DNA from: Erinaceus europaeus
Lineage: Eukaryota; Chordata; Mammalia; Eulipotyphla; Erinaceidae
Reading direction: 5' to 3'
Length of the DNA: 64,000 nt
Assembly (NCBI RefSeq): GCF_950295315.1
Contig: NC_080181.1
Coordinates: forward strand, 4,714,726-4,778,725
Below are positions 55,987 through 64,000 of the stretch, piece by piece; positions within the stretch are counted from its first letter, which is position 1, and each line of letters opens with the position of its first letter. The notes under the pieces are model-generated. The model did not search any database. It had not been told where the DNA came from and saw nothing but the letters and a program-made list of their open reading frames with translations. The position numbers and the translations under genes are program-made.

Positions 55987-56098
55987 ATGTGTGTGAGTGT
56001 GCATGTGTGTGAGTGTGCACGTGTGTGTGCATGCGTGTGTGTGAGTGCGTGCATGTGCGTGTGTGAGTGCGCGTGTGTGTGTGTGTGTGTGTGTGTGT
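55939..56098. repeat. Complex (GT)n array with GCATGTGTGTGAGT subrepeats
   Basis: A pure TG run of about 45 bp, then interrupted GCATGTGTGTGAGTGTGC-type subrepeats, and again pure GT. 160 bp in total. Confidence 0.97.
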
Positions 56099-57153
56099 TA
56101 GCTTGCATGTTTGTTGTGGGTTGAGGAAAGAATCTCTCTAAGCATTGATAAACTCCTCTGGATGTCACTGGGCAGGGAGAACTTTTGACAGCCAGACCAT
56201 GTGGAGAATTGGCCTTGGTTGATGAGCAGCTCTGACTCTGGAAAAGACCAAGGTCAGGAGTCGAAACATATGGAACTGATTTAGGAAGCCACTCCTCACG
56301 GTGACTAAGCGCCTGTGCTCACATGCTTGCCTGCCTGCCTGCCTGGGAAAGTTGAAAAGAAAAACCTCTACAAATCAGTCCTATCTCTTGTGTGCTGAAT
56401 CGTAGGACGACTTGAGTACTGGCGGGTTTCTGGATTAACAACTGTGGAGTTTTCTTTTTAAACTTTTGCTGGCTTGATTTTTAGCCATGTTGTGGTTCAA
56501 TTTGCTGGGTTATTAAATTAAGGAATTATTTATTTCAAAATATTTTATTTTCCTTCTCTGAGCCCTTGAAATAATTCTCATCCAAGTGGTCAGGGTTGTT
56601 TACAGGAAAGATAGTGTGTGCCTTAGCTTCTGAGCTGTTTTTTCTGGACTGCACAAGTTCCAATTACAGTGTTTCCTGTGTTTATTTGCCAAGATAATAT
56701 GTGACATAAACATCCCAAGTAAGTGTTGTACCCGGGAAAGTGAAGGGTGGCGCGGCGGTTTTGTCCTGGTAAGATGTTGGAAAGAGAGCCCTTTTCTCCA
56801 CTTTGTTTTCCAAGCTTTCATTGGATAGAGTTGGGTGCGGCCATTGCTCGTATTGGGGTAAATAGTTACCCCTTCCTTATCCTTTCCCTGCTTGTGTTGA
56901 TGTGGACCTCACATTAGCACACCAGCACTAAAGAAGTCAAGAAAAAGCACTTTGTAGATCACTTTGCTGGGGAGGTTAATGGCTCACAATACAGTTGTTG
57001 ACACATAGGTTCGCCCTTACTCCATGCAGCTGGGCCTTCTGCTCCACTCAGCATGGCATCTACCCACAAAACTGTGGGAAGCTTAATCAGTGCACACCAT
57101 TTCCCCCAGAGTGTAGTAGGGAAATGCCATATTTCCATTGAAGACTTAGCATT
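56099..57153. other. Unassigned intronic sequence
   Basis: CCTGCCTGCCTGCCTGCC lies at 56329-56346. CTGGGGAGGTTAATGGCTCA near 56968 is a possible L1 end remnant. Confidence 0.35.
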
Positions 57154-57229
57154 AGAAAATAGGAAGAGAGGAGCTTCAGTGGCGCAATCAGTTAGCGTGT
57201 GCAGTGCTTATACAGAAAATAGGAAGAGA
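57154..57229 (+). pseudogene. Retroposed 5' half of tRNA-Ile(UAU)-like sequence, with 16-bp target-site duplication
   Basis: The insert (57170-57213, 44 bp) holds GCTTCAGTGGCGCAATCAGT and TAGCGTGTGCAGTGCTTATAC from 57173. This matches the 5' half of tRNA-Ile(UAU) as I know it (GCTCCAGTGGCGCAATCGGT ...), with an A-box GGCGCAATCAG and ending at the anticodon loop. There is no 3' half, no CCA and no A-tail. The direct repeats AGAAAATAGGAAGAGA at 57154-57169 and 57214-57229 are identical. The three bases GGA before the tRNA start are unexplained. It fits the class of tailless retropseudogenes described in mammals. Confidence 0.85.
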
Positions 57230-57929
57230 ATACACAGGCACGTTACATTGACCCTATAGCTCAGTTTGCACTTTGACTTTAAAAAAAAAATCTCCTGATA
57301 TGCATATTCGATGTTTCATAAAACCACCTGGGGAGAAGACCTCATCCTGGTCCTGAGGTCTAGTCTTCATTGTCTGAGCATCAGTGACAGCCCAGCCCCC
57401 TTCCAGCTGTGCATGCCCCATTAGCTCTCCATTCTCATCTCTCAGCGGGAGCACCTGCCCTGGTGCCTCCTTCCCTGAGCACCTGTAAGGACCTGGAGGT
57501 GTCTCCTGCAGCCTGTCAGTCACTGCTGTGTGGATTCCCTAGAACCCATCTCCCCCTTCCCTGACAACACTCGGCACCCTGCACCCAGACCATCTAGTCT
57601 GGTGCATCCCATGCATCAGGCAGCTCGCCAGGTTTCTGGCTGAAATGAACAGCATCGTGCAATTCCCCCCTCTCCCAAGTTTCCAGTGCAGTGCGGCCAT
57701 GAAATTGACCTTGAAAAAGGAGTCAGGATTGAGGTGATTTGTATCTGGTATTTCTGAAGGTTCACTGTTGTTTTTTTGGTTTTGTTTCATCCCCACTCTC
57801 AACAACCATTTATGCGACAGTGAAGTTTTGATTTTTGAAATATATATATATATATATTTTTTTTTCCAAGAAGAATTTCTGTAAGAACTTTCTGTGATTA
57901 GCCATTGTAATTAATCAATTCCTTTTTTT
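57230..57929. other. Unassigned intronic sequence
   Basis: A short ATATATAT tract lies at 57839-57858. Nothing else was recognised. Confidence 0.35.
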
Positions 57930-58612
57930 CCTGTTGGGGGGATTAATGATTCACAGTAGATAGAGTTGTTAGCACATGCATCAGATCCGTTTCCTGCAGA
58001 CCACTCTCAGCTCTGCCTTAAGTCCTCCACCCGGCACCAGGACCCGAGCGCCACCCCCGCCTTACCCCACCCAGAGTCCTTTGCTTTCTTGCAGTACACC
58101 AAACCCAGTCCAAGTCCTACTTTGTCTTCTTGTTTTCTCCTTTTTCTGTTCTTATTTCTCAACTCCTGTCCATGAGAGAACTCATCCCACATTCTTCCTT
58201 CTCTTTCTGGCTGATCTCACTTCACGTGATTCCTTCAAACTCCATCCAAGATGAGATGAAGAAGGTGAATTCACCATTTTTTACAGCTGAGTAGTATTCC
58301 ATTGTGAATATAGACCACAACTTGTTCAGCCACTCATCTGTTGTTGGACACCTGAGCTGCTTTCAGGTTTTAGCTATTTCAAATTGTGCTGCTATGAATA
58401 TAGGCGTACACAGATCTTTTTGGATGGTTGTGTTTGGTTTCTTACGATATATCCCCAGGAGAGGAATTGCAGGGTAATGGGGTAGGTCCACTTCCAACCT
58501 TCTGAGAGTTCTCCAGACTGCTCTCCACAGGGATTGGACCCATTTACATTCCCACCAGCAGTGCAGGAGGGTTCCTTTCCCCTGTGGTGGTATTTTATTC
58601 TTTCTGTGACTG
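57930..58612 (-). mobile_element. L1 3' region with ORF2 C-terminal sequence, reverse
   Basis: Read on the minus strand, about 58610 to 58380 encodes GTLLHCWWECKWVQSLWRAV, then LEVDLPHYPAIPLLGIY and further on TPIFIAAQFEIAKT. These are the hallmarks of the L1 ORF2 C-terminus. The 3' UTR follows (58340-57930), ending near CATTAATCCCCCC. Upstream of 58612 the element is truncated. Not a functional gene. Confidence 0.92.
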
Positions 58613-59092
58613 AGTTTTCTTCTACAGATAAAATCAATCAACTTAGCCTTAAAGTGCTGCGAGTATAGGTACAGATTACAGCCTGTATTATAGAGCAAGC
58701 ATGCTGCCGAGACCATCTTGACCTGTCTACTTTCCCTGTGTGTAGGTTACATCCTCAGCTGTATTATGAGAAACCATCTTTGTTGCAGGTACCAGTGATG
58801 GCTGTCAGAAATGCCTCTATGCACTCATTTTGTAAAAATCTGTTTATTTACATATTTATTGCGAGAGAGAACGAGGGCTAAGAGGAGACCAGAGTGCTAC
58901 TCAGCTCACTCCTCAGCACCGAGCCGCCAGAGGCCAGTGCCTCAGCAGCGTCCTCTGGCCAAAGTCTCTAGAGGTGAGCAAGGAGCCACACCAGTCACCA
59001 GTTTGTTGGAGATGCTCCTTCTGCCCCTGTCACAAGGCTACTCAGACCCCTCTAAGCTACGGCTTAAGATCTGGGGCAGGGTGGGGCAGGGG
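58613..59092. other. Unassigned intronic sequence with a possible reversed SINE
   Basis: TTTATTTACATATTTATTGC followed by GAGAGAGAACGAGGGC and AGACCAGAGTGCTACTCAGC (58841-58902) resembles the reversed tail of a short SINE. Confidence 0.4.
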
Positions 59093-59237
59093 GAGCCTGG
59101 CGGTGGCTCTGTAGATAAAGCATCACACTCTCAAGCATGAGGTCCTGAGTTTGGTCCCCAGCACTGCCTATGCCAGAGTGGTCATCTTGCCTCTCCTTCT
59201 GTTTCTCAGTAATAAATAAATCAATCTTAAAGGAAAT
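59093..59237 (+). mobile_element. Short tRNA-like SINE (second type)
   Basis: GCCTGGCGGTGGCTCTGTAG, ATAAAGCATCACACTCTCAA, the B-box GAGTTTGGTCCCC and the tail AGTAATAAATAAATCAATCT. Confidence 0.9.
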
Positions 59238-59251
59238 CTAGGATTTGGAGG

Positions 59252-59412
59252 AAGAAGCAGGGTCAGTAGGTAGAGCACATGTGTGGCACGGGTGAACCCC
59301 AAGATTTTCCTGACAGAGCAGTGCTGGTGCCTCTCTCTCTCTTTCTCTCTCTCTCTCCCTCTCTCCCCCTACCCCTACCTTCACCCCTACCCCTACCCCC
59401 AACCATGAAAGT
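59252..59412 (+). mobile_element. Short tRNA-like SINE with pyrimidine expansion
   Basis: The head AAGCAGGGTCAGTAGGTAGA and GAGCAGTGCTGGTGCCTCTC run into a CTCT stretch and then CCCCTACCCC repeats (59366-59402). Confidence 0.7.
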
Positions 59413-60344
59413 ATCTGTGTAACTGAAAATTGTGCGGCTGTATTTCACTAGCATGAGGACAGTGTTTGGGGAAAATCTTGGGCCGTCTCCTGGAATTCAT
59501 AAACATGAGAGCATCGTTGGAATGTGACAGTGCTGCCACCAGCGGGACACGAGGTCCACTGACCCCGGGTTCCAGGAAAGCTCTGAGGCTAGCGGAGCGC
59601 TGGCTGAAGGAGCCTCCCTGTCTCAGCCCTGGGCACGAGCCCTCACAGAGCCCACAGCTGTCCTCATGCCACCTTCTCAGAGGCTGGACAGACCTATGCT
59701 GGAGTTAAGAGTGAGTAGATGTCAGGGTGGAAGGAAGATTATGGACAGTCCCATCTGGTGTTTTCACATTGTCCATCCCTCCTTCCACTAGCACTTGAGT
59801 GCTTTGGATGGTTTCTTAGTATAATCTCCCACTTGAGAATTCTCGGGAGAGGGATTAAAGTCAAAACAGTTTAGCAAACATATTCCAAGATAACTTCTTT
59901 GGTTCTAGTAAGTGGGTATTCAAACGACTTCCTTTGGTACATCAAAAGGTTAGGGCACTTTTAGATCACAGAAGAATGAAAATCTGCCATTTCCCTTTCT
60001 TTGACTTCGTGAGCTGGTTCTGTGAAAATGGCTTTTCACTTGTTCTTGTGAGTATAGATTGCTTTGTTAGACACAACCAAATGTTCACTTGAGTCATATC
60101 AGCATAGTCGTGGCTTCAGAAGCAGAGGAGCTTACTTGTTGTCCTGCCAGGAAGCCACTCTCTTCCATGCAAGTAGCCCCAGCATCCAGGATGTGCCGGA
60201 AGGATTTCTCTTTTGCACTGAAACTCCCGTAGCCTCTGCCACCACTTGGGAAATGCTTTAGGCACTGCAGTGGGCCTGCACGGAGACTGGACTTAGTGGG
60301 AAGTAGGTTCGTGCAGTGCCTAGCAAGCCCACGTGGCCACTATA
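59413..60344. other. Unassigned intronic sequence
   Basis: Nothing recognised. Confidence 0.35.
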
Positions 60345-60470
60345 CATGTTAGAATTCAACCTTTATGTGCAGGCTAAGAAAGTCATGCTGTCATGTTCAC
60401 CATACAGAAAGGAAAGCTGAGACTTGGAGAATGAGAACGACTTGCAGGACGTAATCTAAGAAATAGCAGC
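60345..60470 (+). mobile_element. MIR-like ancient SINE
   Basis: CATACAGAAAGGAAAGCTGA, GACTTGGAGAATGAGAACGA and CTTGCAGGACGTAATCTAAG follow MIR order (ACAGATGAGGAAACTGAGGC ... CTTGCCCAAGGTCA). Confidence 0.55.
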
Positions 60471-60471
60471 C

Positions 60472-60580
60472 AGGGAGCTGGCATGGTCCTGTGGACTGTG
60501 TAGGTGTGAGGCCCTGGGGATCTATCTGAGGCACTCCTCTCTCTGTCTTTCAGACAATAAATACATTATAAAAGTTCAAG
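60472..60580 (+). mobile_element. Short tRNA-like SINE, diverged
   Basis: GGGAGCTGGCATGGTCCTGT, then a short linker, TCTCTGTCTTTCAGACAATA and AATACATTATAAAAG. Confidence 0.6.
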
Positions 60581-61167
60581 CGGCACACGTTCTTGGAGAG
60601 TATACTGCTTTAGTTTATGAACTGAGAGAGGGGATACATGTAGCAGTCCCCCCAAACTTGTATTTCTTTCCTCAGTCTGTTCCTCTAAGGAAAGCGTGGC
60701 TGATGGTGAAGAGTACGGGAGCGCTAAGCTGTATCAAGTGCAGGCGGGCAAGTGGGCTTCTCAGTGGTCACTAGCTTAGTGGGCAGACTCGGAACCCTGG
60801 AAACAGCAAGCGGCACTCAGGCAGTCTCAGCTGGTTACTGTGAGAGCAGATAACTTCCCGTCACACTTACATTTTTTTTAGACACAGACATGATTTTCAT
60901 AGTAATTTACACACGCTCAAGGCTCTGAAGAGGAATACATTTCGTCTGACGCAAGTGAAGCTCTCCACCACGTCTCCACACCCCACAGCTCTCATGAGCC
61001 TCAGCCTCTGGGCTCTGTCTGCAAGTCTGCACACAGACTCTGAGGGCTGTAAAGGGGAGGCCCAGACCAGCAGCAGATCTTATGGTGGAGTTTCATAATC
61101 GAGGAGCTGGGCACAGCACAGGGGCTGCAACAGGCCAAGGCCAGGCGCACATCTGAGTCCTTACATT
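60581..61167. other. Unassigned intronic sequence
   Basis: Nothing recognised. Confidence 0.35.
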
Positions 61168-61491
61168 AGAATTCTGACTTTGGGGAGTCGGGCGGTAGCG
61201 CAGCAGGTTAAGTGCAGGTGGCACAAAGCACGAGGACCAGCATAAGGATCCCGGTTCAAGCCTCCAGCTCCCCCCCCACCTGCAGCGGAATCGCTTCACA
61301 AGTGGTGAAGCAGGTCTGCAGGTATCTATTTTTCTATCCCCCTCTCCCTTCCCCTCCTCTCTCCATTTCTCTCTGTCCTATCCAACAACGATGACAAGAA
61401 TAATAACTACAACAATAAACCAACAAGGGCAACAAAAGGGAATAAATAAATATTTTTTTAAAACTTGGGAAAAAAAAGAATTCTGACTTTG
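61168..61491 (+). mobile_element. ERI-type tRNA SINE, full length, with 15-bp target-site duplication
   Basis: The insert (61183-61476) has GGAGTCGGGCGGTAGCGCAG, the B-box GGTTCAAGCCTCC, the core, and an AATAAATAAATATTTTTTTA tail. AGAATTCTGACTTTG is identical at 61168-61182 and 61477-61491. Confidence 0.97.
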
Positions 61492-61741
61492 CAGGTGCCA
61501 GTGGGGAATAACCCACTCTTAACCTCAGACTGCCAGGATGTCTTCTGTGGTGCTTATGTCTGGTCCACTCTTCAGGCCACACCTGTGATCTCTGCACTGT
61601 GTGGACTGTAGGAATCACAACAAGAAATTGTTGTGGCAGTGAGTGTGCCATCCAGGTTTACTTCTGCCAGTTGCCTAGCCAGCCTCTGTAGCCTGGCTCT
61701 TCAGAGCTGAGCCTGAGCTGTGAGGCAGTGTTGTCACCTGA
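61492..61741. other. Unassigned intronic sequence
   Basis: Nothing recognised. Confidence 0.3.
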
Positions 61742-61870
61742 AGGCGGGGTAGAGAGCACAATGGTTAAGACTCTCTTGCCTGAGGCTTCAACATCCTGGG
61801 TTCAGTCTCCTATACCAGTACCACCATAAGCCGGAGTTGAGCAGTGCTCTGGTAATAATAAATAAGTTTG
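61742..61870 (+). mobile_element. Short tRNA-like SINE (second type)
   Basis: GCGGGGTAGAGAGCACAATG, GTTAAGACTCTCTTGCCTGA, the B-box TGGGTTCAGTCTCC, GCCGGAGTTGAGCAGTGCTC, and the tail AATAATAAATAAG. Confidence 0.88.
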
Positions 61871-62174
61871 AGTGTTGTCACCTGACATTCTGATGCTCTA
61901 TGGAAGGTGCGGCCTGAGGAGACATTGAGCTCACCGATGACTGAGGAGCTGTGACTGGCACTAGCACCAGGCCCAGGAAAAGGGACAGTTGAGATGGGAG
62001 GAGAGTTAATTTACCCGCAGACTTCCCATACTCTAAACCCACTCGCTTTGTCTGACAAGCCACAGTAGGTTCTCAGCTAATTCCTGTTAGCTAGCCCACA
62101 CCTAAAAGCCCGTGCTCTACAGAAAAGCAGAATCCATGTAGAATTGAAGAGGCAAAGCTCCAAGCACACTTGGA
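61871..62174. other. Unassigned intronic sequence
   Basis: Nothing recognised. Confidence 0.3.
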
Positions 62175-62600
62175 GAATCCTTTTTTTTTTTTCCTTTTTT
62201 CTTTCCCTCCAGGGTTATTGCGGGGCTCGGTGCCTGTACCATGAATCCACTGCTCCTGGAGGCCATTTTTCCCTCTTTTGTTGCCCTGTTGTTGTAGCCT
62301 CGTTGTGGTTATTATTATTGCCATTGTTGATGTCGTTCGTGTTCATTGTTGGATAGGACAGAGAGAAATGGAGAGAGGAGGGGAAGACAGAGAGGGTGAG
62401 AGAAAGACAGACACCTGCAGACCTGTTTCACGGCCTGTGAAGCGACTCCCCTGCAGGTGGGGAGCCAGGGGCTCGAAGCAGGAACCTTACGCCGGTCCTT
62501 GCGCTTTGTACCACCTGCGCTTAACCCACTGCGCTTCTTCTTCTTCTGGCGTTTGCCCTTCTTCCGTAGCCAGTGCGCTACTACCGCCCGACACCCGGAG
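62175..62600 (-). mobile_element. Long-type SINE, reverse, carrying a 36-bp internal insertion
   Basis: The reversed 3' module (CCTCCAGGGTTATTGCGGGG, ATGAATCCACTGCTCCTGGA), core and B-box are followed by the head, which is split at 62536-62571 by TCTTCTTCTTCTGGCGTTTG plus CCCTTCTTCCGTAGCC. The head then resumes as AGTGCGCTACTACCGCCCGA. ACTGCGCT and AGTGCGCT border the insert. Confidence 0.95.
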
Positions 62601-62924
62601 ATTCTTATAACCACGTAGAAACACTTGTAACCACCCCTCATGGCTGGTTTATGATCACTCGCTCCAGCTGTCGATCAGAACCACTTGAGAGAGCAGGAGG
62701 AAGGTGAGCAGACACCGGATTCTGGGCTCCGAGTAACAAGCTCATGGCCAGCAGAGCCTCTGCCCCTCAGTGCAGAGTCGAGCTTCTCCAATGGCAGGTT
62801 TGTTTCTCTGCTATAGAAGAAAGCCCACTGCTGATAATCATTTTTGAATTTTCAGTAAGGACCAGTGCCTAGAAAAAAAAAAGATCCATTCAAATTGAAG
62901 ATTTAGGTAATGTTTAAGACTCAT
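62601..62924. other. Unassigned intronic sequence
   Basis: Nothing recognised. Confidence 0.3.
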
Positions 62925-63231
62925 AAAATAGTAAGGTAACGTGAGTGTCAGTTGGTGGCGCAGTGGGTTAAGCACACGTGACGCAAAGCGCAAGGACCGG
63001 CGTAAGGATCCCAGTTCGAGCCCCCGGCTCCCCACCTGCAGGGGAGTCACTTCACAGGCGGTGAAGCAGGTCTGCAGGTGTCTGTCTTTCTCTCCCTCTC
63101 TGTCTTTACCTCCTCTCTCCATTTCTCTCTGTCCTGTCCAACAACGACGACATAACAACAATAACTACAACATAAAACAAGGACAGCAAAAGGGAATAAA
63201 TAAATGTTTAAAAAAATAGTAAGGGAATGTG
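62925..63231 (+). mobile_element. ERI-type tRNA SINE, full length, with target-site duplication
   Basis: The insert (about 62944-63212) has GTTGGTGGCGCAGTGGGTTA, GTTCGAGCCCCCGG, CCACCTGCAGGGGAGTCACT and a tail AATAAATAAATGTTT. The flanks share AAAATAGTAAGG and then diverge slightly. Confidence 0.96.
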
Positions 63232-63549
63232 TTCTGACGACTGAAATAAGTCACTTTCAAGGTTTTCACATCCTCATCAAGATCGAGGGAGAGTACTAAA
63301 CTGCTTCTGAGCAAGGCCACGCACAGTCACTCTTTGCACAGCTGTGATGGGCTCTGGACTCTCCTGAACTCTGTGACTCCACTGGCCACCTCCACCACCT
63401 TCTAGACGGCGTCGGCGTTTCATCAACCTCTTGTGTAAGTCTGAGGTCAGAGAGTTCCCCTGAACTCAGAGTTCCGGAGTTTCTTTTGCTTTCACAGGGT
63501 TTGCCATCAGAGTTGCATCCTGACTCACATTGCTTTCTTGGTCTCTTCC
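63232..63549. other. Unassigned intronic sequence
   Basis: Nothing recognised. Confidence 0.3.
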
Positions 63550-63695
63550 TCCCTCCCTTTTAAAAAATTTTTATTATTATTTTTTTTTTAGCCAGAGCAC
63601 TGCTTAGTTCCGGTTAGTGGTGGTGCTAGGGACTGAACCTGGGGCTTCGAGCGTGAAAGTCTTTTGCATAAACCATTACACTGTCTTCCCACCCG
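63550..63695 (-). mobile_element. Short tRNA-like SINE, reverse
   Basis: The reversed A-rich tail (TTTATTATTATTTTTTTTTT), GCCAGAGCACTGCTTAGTTC, GGGACTGAACCTGGGGC, and the head GCATAAACCATTACACTGTC ending TTCCCACCC. Confidence 0.88.
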
Positions 63696-64000
63696 CAATT
63701 CAGCAGGATTGTATGGCCAGCCTGAGGGGCTGTGTTCCCAGGGGGGTGGGCAGAGATGAGGACCCCAGGCAGCCTAGCCAGCTTGTGCCCTGTAAAGTGT
63801 GGCATCTTAGCGTGTGTCTGAAATCTAAGTGCATGTGCTGTGACAGCAGGCCTGTCACCCAGGGTGCCTAGGATTCCTGTAATGGCTCATGGACATATAT
63901 ATCTGGGTTCCTGGTCATCTCTGGGGGGGCCGCTTTAAGGGTGCTCTTCTGATAAATTTAGCTGGATTTCAAGTGTCCAGCCTTGAGTAACTGCAGTTTA
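63696..64000. other. Unassigned intronic sequence at window end
   Basis: Nothing recognised. The intron continues past the window. Confidence 0.35.

Larger units (their letters stand above)
40506..64000 (+). other. ARHGAP42: ARHGAP42 intron downstream of the 62-nt exon, open at window end
   Basis: It begins with the donor GTAAGC at 40506. No acceptor with the expected next BAR-domain exon was found up to 64000, so this intron is at least 23.5 kb. It holds the 1.5-kb minisatellite, several long GT/CA tracts, L1 and many SINEs. Confidence 0.8.

Noticed and set aside
55189..56004. 271-codon minus-strand ORF
   Set aside because: Its start lies in a CA repeat (His-Thr run), and the remainder shows no recognisable domain; plus-strand ORFs overlap it.
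58363..58716. 117-codon minus-strand ORF as a gene
   Set aside because: Its sequence is the C-terminal end of L1 ORF2; the element is truncated and non-functional.
59366..59402. Telomere-like CCCTA repeats
   Set aside because: The unit is an irregular CCCCTAC in a pyrimidine-rich SINE stretch, not a run of CCCTAA.
40506..64000. A third ARHGAP42 exon
   Set aside because: I looked for coding sequence for the following BAR residues (a QNAND-like start, then EKFRKEQ) next to an acceptor and found none. A short exon could still be missed by eye.

Overview
This is a mammalian nuclear window, almost certainly from a hedgehog (Erinaceus or a close relative). It is dominated by tRNA-derived SINEs of the type I associate with Erinaceidae (ERI-type: a tRNA-like head with A-box and B-box, a CCACCTGCAGGGGAGTCGCT core, a pyrimidine-rich stretch, a CAACAAC/ATAATAAC stretch and an A-rich AATAAAT tail). 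A second, shorter tRNA-like SINE type and L1 3' ends are also present. The species call rests on my memory of these families, not on a search.

The only protein-coding gene I can support is ARHGAP42 (GRAF3), read on the + strand. Two internal coding exons are visible: 23416-23511 (96 nt) and 40444-40505 (62 nt). They have consensus splice sites and join in frame to give consecutive parts of the N-terminal BAR domain. By position in the protein they are probably coding exons 2 and 3. Everything else is intron: 1-23415 (end of a probably very large first intron), 23512-40443 (16.9 kb) and 40506-64000 (at least 23.5 kb, continuing beyond the window). I found no first exon, no further exon and no second gene. 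The many ORFs of 60-290 codons are chance, SINE-derived, L1-derived or minisatellite-derived.

The introns are a layered record of retroposition. Old MIR and L2-like pieces lie underneath. L1 3' ends, some carrying ORF2 C-terminal sequence, are found on both strands. About 45 SINE copies follow, many with clear target-site duplications. There is one solo class-I-like LTR, inserted into a MIR with a 4-bp duplication (21500-21853). A 1.5-kb minisatellite of 33/36-bp units occupies 47671-49180. Long GT/CA, AGCAC and other simple repeats are scattered throughout.

The items most worth a second look are: the minisatellite, with its palindromic core and a roughly 589-bp higher-order duplication; a 5' half of a tRNA-Ile(UAU)-like sequence retroposed between 16-bp direct repeats and ending at the anticodon loop (57154-57229); two very short insertions of one shared AGA-tailed sequence, each flanked by duplications and both sitting inside SINEs; and a long UG repeat 128 nt downstream of an ARHGAP42 5' splice site. 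I saw nothing resembling a new enzymatic or defence system.
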